A stretch of DNA of 64,000 nucleotides from Membranipora membranacea. Taxonomy: Eukaryota; Bryozoa; Gymnolaemata; Cheilostomatida; Membraniporidae. A program made the translations under genes and the position numbers. The notes beneath the pieces are model-generated. The model had not been told where the DNA came from and did not search any database. It saw only the letters and a program-made list of their open reading frames with translations. Shown here in pieces: positions 33,301 to 64,000 of this stretch. Numbering within the stretch: the first letter of the stretch is position 1; each line of letters opens with the position of its first letter. Where the stretch lies: NCBI GenBank assembly GCA_914767715.1, contig OU612066.1, positions 27,564,283 to 27,628,282 on the forward strand, in the 5' to 3' direction.

Positions 33301-36300
33301 TGGAGGCAGGTAAAACACCCTACATAATCTAATGTTACCTTCGCTTAAGCAGTACGACCACCTGCCACCGAGATATTACCAAAACTCATATCATAGATTG
33401 TAAGGCAAGAGAGGCTTCCTTGACTATTTCTATGTTTTCTTTATGACTTGAGCCGGTATTCTTTGATTTGACCCGACTTGGCTCAATTGAACCAAAATGA
33501 CCATTTCTTGAGTTGACTTGACTAAGCAAGCCCAATGAATTGCCTTAACCCCACGTCGTTTTTTCAAGCACTTAATAAAGCAGTAGTTATGATAAATTGT
33601 GGTATTGACTTCAGATGAGACTTATTTCTGCTCATTTCACTATGAGGTGTTGACGGTTAATTATTCAAGTTACCTCTTATATGAATTACAACACAATCGA
33701 CAACTGCTAGTCTCCTCGGTTTGGACAGAGCGTCAAATTTAACTAGCTTTCTTTATTTACCTGATTATCTCTTGTCTTTTGAATATATGTAACTCCTTGC
33801 TTAGTCTCTCTATCCCACTGACTTGCTTTCATTGCAGCTTCCTCCACAACAGCAGAAAACACATCAAAACAATCCTCAGCTACTCTTTTCAATGGTTCGA
33901 AGGACTTTTTAACTTCAGTCACCAATTCTCTCAATGAGATCAGACTGTGATGAGAACAATCTGAAAGAAATCATGTCTTCACAGCATATTATCTATTTTA
34001 TTTGTCAACAACACTTTGTGAGAGTAGCATCAGTTAGTAGTAGACAATCTAATAAAAGAAGTTGTTGCTTTATTGTCAGCAATCACTGTATTTTCATGGA
34101 TGAACCTGTATGCTCCATTAAAATACTTCCCACTTCTTGCTGGGCTGCAAGGTTCAGTTCAAGCTGTGACAATAACAGACAGCTGGTGTAGCCGAGCGCC
34201 TTTCATCAAAGGCTGGAGATTTAGAAGCCCGGTTTCAAGGCCTGGCAGCAGTAGCAGATATTTTGAAATTTCAGCTCAATCTCAATTCACGGGAATGGAT
34301 GCATATTTCGAGGGGGAGCCCAGAGGTGACAACTCAGCTCGAGCTCAAAGTTTACATAGAAACACAGCGAATGTGCAGTATCTCTGAACTTCTTTGTGAC
34401 CGTGGCCTGGGTTTAGGGGTTTGGGTTCAGTTGTCAAATAACATGAGGTTTTATATTTGTCATGTCATATTCCATTGATTTGCTATAGTGCAGTACACAT
34501 AAGAATATTGATTTGAGGAAATTGAGTCATTTTTTTAAAACCATCAGGGAGAAAAGGTTTTTATCAATGCGTTTCTCTGCCAGATTGTTCTACTTGTTGT
34601 GAACGAGTTTAGATGAATGTGGTTACGCGTAATGTGAATCCTAGTAGAGATTGTGAGTATGAGGGATTTTATGTATTACATTTGCTAGTTGCCTTCTCGT
34701 GTACAAGAGAAGACAACTACAAAGTATCACAAATATGTTAAACAGTATGAATGAGAAGCCCTAGTTCATACATGAATGAACATGGATGATTAGGGAGAGT
34801 GAGTGAGGTATTAATAGCAAATAAAGAGCTTAGCTCGGGGACTCTTGATCCACCAAGAGAACTGGGCACATCAAAAATATTACTTGGAGCTGAAATATGT
34901 GGCAGCGGCACACAGATATCTAGTCACATAGTCAGTATTAGATAGTATTATAACTTACAGAAAAACAACAAGAAAACGACAATAAAAATAACAAGAAAAC
35001 AACAAGAAAACAACAAGAAAAACAATGCAATCAGCTAAGTAAACAAGATGATTGTGTGATTGTGGTTGCGAGTTCATATCTTGTTCCGTTTATATTTGTA
35101 TATGTTTTTCTGTCATGACGTTGTCTCTCACCCATGTTTTTGTCTATCTCTAGGTTCGATATCACCGTAACAGGACAGGTCGATCAGGATTAAATTACTT
35201 TGATGGTTGTCGATTCAGAGGTAGAATAGTGTAATTCGGTGAGTTGTATATTTATATGAATTGAGCCTTTGCCATTAACTAGTTGTTAGTGTACACCCCA
35301 AAGTGCCCCATTTCAAGTGCATCATACTTAAAGACTTAGTTTGAGGCTGCTATTTTGTATCACATCTTATTCTCCATATTTTATTCTATGTGAGCGAATT
35401 CCAGATTTAGAATCCAAATATTGAGGAATTTATGGTCTCTCAAACTTCCAAGGTGACATAAGCCGGCAATCCCAGTGGTACGTCACAACCGTCATACTTT
35501 TTATGATATACTAATAAATAGGATGATGATCAAAATGTTCAGGGATATAGCGGGACTCGAACCCAGGTCCAATTGGCCGTGTAGGCAACGCGGCTAACAC
35601 TGAGCTATATTGTCTACGAGCTCTTAGAGCTGGACCTAGTGTCCCGATGGTAGCGCCGTTGCCTGTAGGTGTGTAGACCTAGGTTTGAGTCCCAGCTAGG
35701 TCTGAATTTTGATCATCATCTTACCTGTGTGATTATTAGTGTAATAAGTCATATATGACCGTTGTGACTACCACTGGGTAAACATCGACTGATTCCCAAT
35801 GCCGATTGAAGGCGATCACCCGCGAAGTTTGAGAGGCCATAACTTCCTCAATATTTGGATTCTTAAGCTCGAATTCGCTCACATGATAGAATAAAATATG
35901 GAGAATAAGATGTGATACAAAAGAGCAGCCTCAAACTAAGTCTTTAAGTAGAACAACCTGGCCGAGAAACATGTTCAGTGTGCCATCTCCATCTTCATCA
36001 GAAGCAAGAATTATAGCCATAAATGAACCTTAACATCAATCACTTACCAGTTGTGCATTTTTCAGCAGTTGAGAGACATAAAGCGCAGTAAACCTTCAGG
36101 CAGATGTTACATCCGATCACATATGGTTCTCCTGTATGCTTCTCACAGGGTCTTAACTCATCAACATAGGACGACTTAACATAGTTCTTGACTCCCATCA
36201 TACTGTGACCAATCAATGCACTGTTGTGATCCTAAAATAAATTGAATTAAATTATTGACGTAGAACAGCTTATTGCATAATACACTTTTTCAGAACCAAC

Positions 36301-37669
36301 TGATTTGGGGAAAGAAAATCGGAACGGAGAACGAATATGTAAAGAAAAAATGATAGTTGGAGTTGGAGAATCTGACCTCTGTGTGTTTCCCGCAAAGCCT
36401 AGTGTTGCATGTGATGCAGAAGATATTGGCAGTCATGAACACTTTCTCCCTTTGGGTGCAGGCGTCACAGAAAGTAGGCTTGTCTCCTAATGCTGAGGGC
36501 AGCGCATCTACAGTTGATTCAATGAGCTTCCTAAAACAAAGCAATAATTATGACACTTTGGTCTTCAGTGTCATTGCAGCTGGGTCTTCTCCTTTCCCAT
36601 ATCGATCGTTCTTTAACGAAAAAATAGATTCCTCACTGTCCATGCAAATAGAAACCAATCAGTATGCAATATCACAAGTTATTGCCATAATATTCCTGAT
36701 ATATATATATATATATATATATTGCTTTACGTAACTATTATGGACAATGATTGCAGCAATTCTAGTTGAGTCCATGTCTGATCATCAAACATCTAAAAAA
36801 CCATAGAGTATATTGGATGGAATGAATGAATGATACAATAATCTAATATGAGTTACCACCATTGGAACTACTGGGAGGCTATTTACCTAATAATAATAAT
36901 AATGAGTTCATTTATATACCGCTTAATGTAAGCCACAATGGGTACTTCTAAGCGGTGAACACTACATCATTACCGCCCGGTCACTGGGTCCAAGCATTCC
37001 AAAGCCAATCCTGACTAATGAGAACCTACATCGCATGAAGCGCTGGTACTCATTGGAACACCCTACCGAACTCGTCTTCTCAGGTAACACCAGTGGACAT
37101 GCACGGGCATCGAACCCCGGTCGTCAGATCGATGATCCAACCCGCTAACCACTAGACTAACTTGATAACCTACGTGGTATACGGTCGAATATTGCAAACT
37201 TGTCCAGCAAGGTAGTGAAAATATCCCTGAAATATCCTACCTGTATCGTATTATCATGTTCACAGTAAAATTTTCAACCTGCAGAATCAGCCTAAGTGGT
37301 CGCGCAGTAGAGCTACCCACAAAATCCCAATCTGATTTCTCAATGCTGAGTGAAGGGGACCTACAGAGGTTTTGTCCAAAATCGTTCACTTCTCAATGTA
37401 CCTTCTTAGTGAACAAGCTTAATGAAAGCTTTTCCCCTATGGTTATATGCTTATGTCCTACAAATGTACACTCACTTGCACTCAAAGCATTTTATCTGAT
37501 GATGATCAGTCTGATGACCCAGGAGACATTTCTCACAGTAGGTATGGGAGCACGGTAGAATCTTGGGATTAATTATGTATCCTTCTTCATCACAGCAGTT
37601 ACCACATTTTACCATGTCTGGCATTTCCTCTTCATCTCCAATAAAAGTCACCTCACCAGCTGCAGCCAT
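30127..37669 (-). CDS. TRIM-like RING/B-box/coiled-coil protein gene
   Basis: Eight coding exons fit in phase: 37476-37669, 37241-37360, 36377-36530, 36048-36231, 33761-33960, 32831-33000, 32572-32680, then 31632-31942 or alternatively 30127-30302. Residues 22-64 form a C3HC4 RING (C-X2-C-X14-C-X-H-X2-C-X2-C-X12-C-X2-C), usually a ubiquitin E3 ligase module. Exons 3 to 5 carry two B-box-like zinc sites, and exons 5-7 a charged helical region that should form a coiled coil. The last exon encodes a cysteine-paired, zinc-ribbon-like end in place of the common SPRY or NHL domains. Expected length is about 480 aa with the first choice of last exon and 435 aa with the second. Exon 6 is 170 bp where 171 is needed, and its two ends read in different frames, so this copy is frameshifted or the base is missing from the assembly. 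Member-level identity is not clear. Confidence 0.85.
31632..31942 (-). CDS. TRIM-like gene, last exon A
   Basis: Acceptor ACCAGCAG; phase agrees with exon 7. The exon encodes SESLSDTAVTPQ, then CGNC followed 13 residues later by CPEC, then a hydrophobic and Cys-rich tail to the stop at 31632. It matches exon B in its opening residues and in the paired cysteines. Confidence 0.65.
32572..32680 (-). CDS. TRIM-like gene, exon 7
   Basis: Acceptor TAATGTAG, donor GAAG|GTAATT. It encodes VDLVNAKVEIEKKINKLVSE and continues, a charged helical segment. Ends in phase 1, as the last exons require. Confidence 0.75.
32831..33000 (-). pseudogene. TRIM-like gene, exon 6, with one-base frameshift
   Basis: Acceptor ATCTTTCAG and donor CACCCT|GTGAGT are both good. 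The first third reads LEAIREKYDQFE in phase 0, then hits a stop. The rest reads QIKRRLKEKIDKYLEEDAGR onwards in another frame that joins exon 7 correctly. The exon is one base short of a multiple of three, so a single-base loss near 32955 explains it. Confidence 0.7.
33761..33960 (-). CDS. TRIM-like gene, exon 5
   Basis: The acceptor TTTCTTTCAG at 33961 gives the phase exon 4 needs and joins as GDCSHHSLISLREL, completing the second B-box. The rest (VTEVKKSFEPLKRVAEDCFD and beyond) is a charged helical stretch. Donor CAG|GTAAAT. Confidence 0.75.
34183..34375 (+). repeat. tRNA-derived SINE in TRIM-like intron 4
   Basis: The tRNA-like head (GGTGTAGCCGAGCGCC A-box region, GGTTTCAAGGCC B-box-like) is followed by GCATATTTCGAGGG and CAACTCAGCTCGAGCTC, matching the body of the SINEs at 21516 and 24134. 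Confidence 0.65.
34960..35027 (+). repeat. (AACAAGAAAAC)n minisatellite
   Basis: About five imperfect 11-bp units of an A-rich sequence lie inside TRIM-like intron 4. No role is indicated. Confidence 0.7.
35326..35950. repeat. Head-to-head inverted SINE-like element
   Basis: The outer ~120 bp at each side are close reverse complements (ACTTAAAGACTTAGTTTGAG at the left, its complement at the right). Homology continues inwards to a tRNA-like core in each half. The left-half core at 35548-35618 on the minus strand has a perfect B box GGTTCGAGTCC and a TAGCTCAGTG-type A box. The right half has a weaker equivalent at about 35635-35700. Transcribed through, the element would fold into a ~300-bp hairpin. 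Confidence 0.75.
36048..36231 (-). CDS. TRIM-like gene, exon 4
   Basis: Acceptor TTTTAG, donor ACTG|GTAAGT. It begins DHNSALIGHSMMGV, closing the first B-box. It then encodes most of a second: CEKHTGEPYVIGCNIC, YCALC and EKC. Confidence 0.8.
36377..36530 (-). CDS. TRIM-like gene, exon 3
   Basis: Acceptor TTGTTTTAG; donor GAG|GTCAGA. It encodes KLIESTVDALPSALGD then CDAC, CITC and CGKH spacing, the first half of a B-box-type zinc site. Confidence 0.8.
36696..36722. repeat. (TA)n microsatellite
   Basis: A run of about 12 TA units lies in TRIM-like intron 2. No function is indicated. Confidence 0.8.
36888..37165 (-). repeat. tRNA-derived SINE with (TTA)n tail, in TRIM-like intron 2
   Basis: On the minus strand the head has TAGTCTAGTGGTTAGCGG (A box) and GGGTTCGATGCCCG (B box). 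The body continues to a TATATAAATGAAC stretch and a (TTA)n tail at 36888-36903. This is a full-length SINE architecture. Confidence 0.8.
37241..37360 (-). CDS. TRIM-like gene, exon 2
   Basis: Acceptor CTCTGTAG, donor ACAG|GTAGGA. The phase fits both neighbours and gives 39 full codons (SPSLSIEKSDWDFVGS and on). It has no domain of its own, so support is mainly splice sites and phase. Confidence 0.6.
37476..37669 (-). CDS. TRIM-like gene, exon 1 with RING finger
   Basis: ATG at 37669 in good context (GAGATGG). RING cysteines and histidine at residues 22, 25, 40, 42, 45, 48, 61 and 64. Donor CAA|GTGAGT. An acceptor-like TGTGAG directly precedes the ATG. Confidence 0.85.
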
Positions 37670-37978
37670 CTCACAGCAGATAAACTTTTACCTTCAATAC
37701 ATAAAATGTGTTCGGTCATATGTTGAGTGTGGTGTTACATATAAAGTGTTTCATTGTCAGTATTATAACCCTAGGATAAACATCCAGTAATACTGGCCAG
37801 CTGATGATGTTGGCTGTTAGGGTGGGCGAATACGTACTTCATAAAACCAGCAGCTACGTTATAGATAACGTTACAGATAATATTGTCAGTCAACAATACT
37901 GAGCAACAGTATCAAACTAGTTGTTTCCAATCACTTGGACACACAAAAAACATATGCTAATTATAACGTAAAGCTTAC

Positions 37979-38040
37979 CTGCGGTCCGTATGATTAAGTA
38001 CTAGCAGCAGTTCGCCGGAAACTTGAACTTCTTACTAGAG
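37979..38040 (-). other. Possible 5' UTR exon of the TRIM-like gene
   Basis: A strong donor (CGCAG|GTAAGC) on the minus strand lies about 310 bp upstream of the first coding exon, which itself starts at an acceptor-like site. The exon's 5' end cannot be seen. Confidence 0.35.
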
Positions 38041-39663
38041 TAGTCGCATTGGCAATGAAACATTAAGAAACACTAAACTTATAAAATTACTATTGTGTAG
38101 AAAGGGGAATCCCCATCAAATGTCCCACATTCTCACACTCTCACTTCATACAACTCATTTTGTTTGTTTAGTTAGCATTAGCATTCAATACAAATTCAAA
38201 GTAGCATAGTAACAAGCAAAGAAACTTTGCTTCACTGGCTATTCCCAATAATATTTTAGTTTACAGCTGTCTCCATGTGTTTTGTCAAGCCTGATAAACC
38301 TGATCAGCGTCAAATCAACAGTGTGATTTTATATCTATAAACCCTGGTGTAGAATCACCTATAGGCTGATAACTAGATTGGGCTAAGATGCGACGTGCCC
38401 TCATCATTCATCGTATTGAATTAAAATTACCGAGATAAGATTTATTAAGAAAACATACAGATCTTTATCCCCTGCCTTCCGAAGAGGAATCAGCCAGCAG
38501 TCATATTTAAATTCCGATATTCAGAAAGTTGTTATGCAAAATCAATTTCGATATCAGCGCTCTTGATAATATCCCCACATGTTCAAGAGGAAGAAACATA
38601 CTAAGGGTCAAAAGAACCAACAAAATGTAATGAGTGCTACTGTGATGCTTAGTAGGGACATACTGCATATGCCTGTCCAGAAGTAACACTGAGACTTTGT
38701 CAATGATCATACTATTGAGCAGACATCTAAATGGTTGCACTCTTCTGATGCAAACACTGAGTTGTTTGAATGGGAAAACAGTTTTTATTCATCAAAAATA
38801 AAGATGATAAAAATTCGATGAGTGCATGTAGCTGATACAGGAGACATTCGTTGATATAATAGTAAGGAATTGCGTATTACACATTTCATAGGCTTGGGGA
38901 AACTCAAAATGGATTCTCCAATAACACACAAAACACTACATTTATAGCAATAACTCCCCGGCATGACAAACAAGGTTGTTATCTTCTCATGCAGTGTGTT
39001 TAATTGGTTGACTGCATGCTGTTGAATATGTAGTGTTCGATCGAATCAATAACAGCACCATGACCTCTCATATCAACAGGTACATTGAATATAGTAAGGT
39101 GGTAGATTACTAATACGCTCCAAAAAACAGTTTCATCACAACTAGTAATTCACACAGAAATCAAAATAATTGCTTGCAAGAAAAAAATGTGGGTGAATGA
39201 AATAGCTCAAACATGATTAAACAAAAATACACAATATTTGGTTTCAATTTGTACAAAAATATGGCATATTTCCTAATTCAATAGATTTATTCATTGCACC
39301 CAAACCTCAACTTATGTTCAAAAGAATAAAGTCCAAAATTGATCATTATCAGGACTATATGTTTTTATTTAATTGTGGTGAAAGTACAACATTATAATTG
39401 TACACAATCTGAAAATAAATAAACTCAAATAACACAACAGGGGAAAAATATACCTTGGCAGCAACATATATTTATAATTGAACTCTGTAAAGGAATTGCA
39501 CATTTTGAGGGAGTCAACCAACGCAGCATCATGGCAACAAACTCAGACCTTGGGTCACAGGCTGTTGAAATGTGACTATCAGGACTGAAACTCTTCCACC
39601 TGCTGGGCAGCATCTAAGCCAAATGTAGTTTTTATGACTTTCTGCATTCAGAGATTGTGGGTT
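38041..39663. other. Spacer and junctophilin 3' UTR
   Basis: No coding exon is recognised. On the minus strand AATAAA signals occur near 39290 and 38775, so the junctophilin 3' UTR probably covers the right-hand part. The promoter of the TRIM-like gene should lie at the left-hand end. Confidence 0.4.
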
Positions 39664-63544
<23,881 letters not shown>

Positions 63545-63706
63545 ATGGAGGAGTTGATAATATCTGTAGTAAAATCACATCCTCCTATTTATGATAAAAC
63601 AGACCATAACTACAAAGATAGGAGTGGTGCTGTAGTGAAAATATGGAAGGTAATAGCTGTATCACTTGGAAATGGAAGCTGTCCTGACATGACATCCATA
63701 GTATAG
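63545..63706 (+). CDS. MADF-domain-like N-terminal fragment, 53 aa
   Basis: From the ATG at 63545 the frame reads MEELIISVVKSHPPIYDKTD, then YKDRSG and KIWKVIAVSLG. This is the pattern that opens a MADF (Adf-1-type Myb/SANT-like) DNA-binding domain: a short helix, HP.IYD and the W..IA..LG helix. The frame stops at 63706, about half-way through a domain of this kind, so the gene either continues in a further exon (a GTAATA follows WK) or is broken. MADF/Myb-like proteins are the second gene of PIF/Harbinger transposons. The upstream sequence near 63328 (GCCATGGCTACATGAGCC) resembles the ends of such elements, but the other end is not in view. Confidence 0.45.
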   Translation: MEELIISVVKSHPPIYDKTDHNYKDRSGAVVKIWKVIAVSLGNGSCPDMTSIV

Positions 63707-64000
63707 CATAGGAAAATCAATTTTACAGAAGACTGAAATTTTATTTGGTGAAGATTCAAAGTGACAAATACCCGGATTTAATATGACATCTATATCCGGT
63801 CATTTGTTAACACGCCCATTAAATATCATTGGTCAATCGATTGAACTGAGGGAGTTCATTGGTCAATCTAGGCACCTGATTTATTACCCCACTATGACTC
63901 ACTAGACCATCGAGTATATACCATAGACTTAATATACTACCTAGACAGGCCAATAGCATTAAATACTGTCCCACTTAAATAGCACGACATGACGTAATTA
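63707..64000. other. Right edge, no gene recognised
   Basis: AT-rich sequence with a repeated CATTGGTCAATC segment (near 63828 and 63859). It may belong to the same element as the MADF fragment. Confidence 0.3.

Overview
The window is animal nuclear DNA: AT-rich, with spliced genes, GT/AG introns, polyadenylation signals and a dense population of decayed DNA transposons, LINEs and tRNA-derived SINEs. The clear genes are a single junctophilin and a RING/B-box/coiled-coil (TRIM-like) protein. Both fit a metazoan, and the repeat style suggests a marine invertebrate; a non-vertebrate deuterostome is a guess, not a demonstration.

Layout. 2.2-2.9 kb: an inverted repeat whose arms each carry a CCAAT box, a TATA box and a ~50-codon frame, pointing away from each other. 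3.6-5.8 kb: an uninterrupted 741-codon plus-strand frame for an unrecognised multi-pass membrane protein. 6-14 kb: no genes recognised, with a CACTA-like MITE and a hAT-like MITE whose target-site duplication is perfect. 14.1-17.0 kb: a dead LINE between inverted blocks of a ~17-bp minisatellite. 17.2-28.1 kb: a giant imperfect palindrome (two ~5-kb arms, ~1.3-kb loop). Each arm holds a LINE fragment, tRNA-like sequence, a 174-bp tandem repeat and one copy of a small secreted-peptide gene. The right-arm copy is complete (TATA box, signal-peptide exon, 164-bp intron, furin-type site, CX3C-X14-CX3C mature region). The left-arm copy has lost the signal exon and has a premature stop. 30.1-38.0 kb, minus strand: the TRIM-like gene, with two tandemly duplicated candidate last exons and a one-base frameshift in a coiled-coil exon. 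39.7-51.8 kb, minus strand: junctophilin, all nine coding exons reconstructed in phase (850 codons, eight MORN repeats, C-terminal anchor). 51.8-63.5 kb: no convincing coding exon. At the right edge a short MADF-domain frame begins, possibly from a Harbinger-type transposon.

The junctophilin and TRIM-like genes lie in tandem on the minus strand and need not be related in function. The most promising undescribed items are the secreted-peptide gene inside the palindrome, the 741-aa membrane protein, the twin mini-genes at 2.2-2.9 kb and a perfect 24-bp-stem hairpin in a junctophilin intron. Similarity statements are by eye; no alignment or database search was run.
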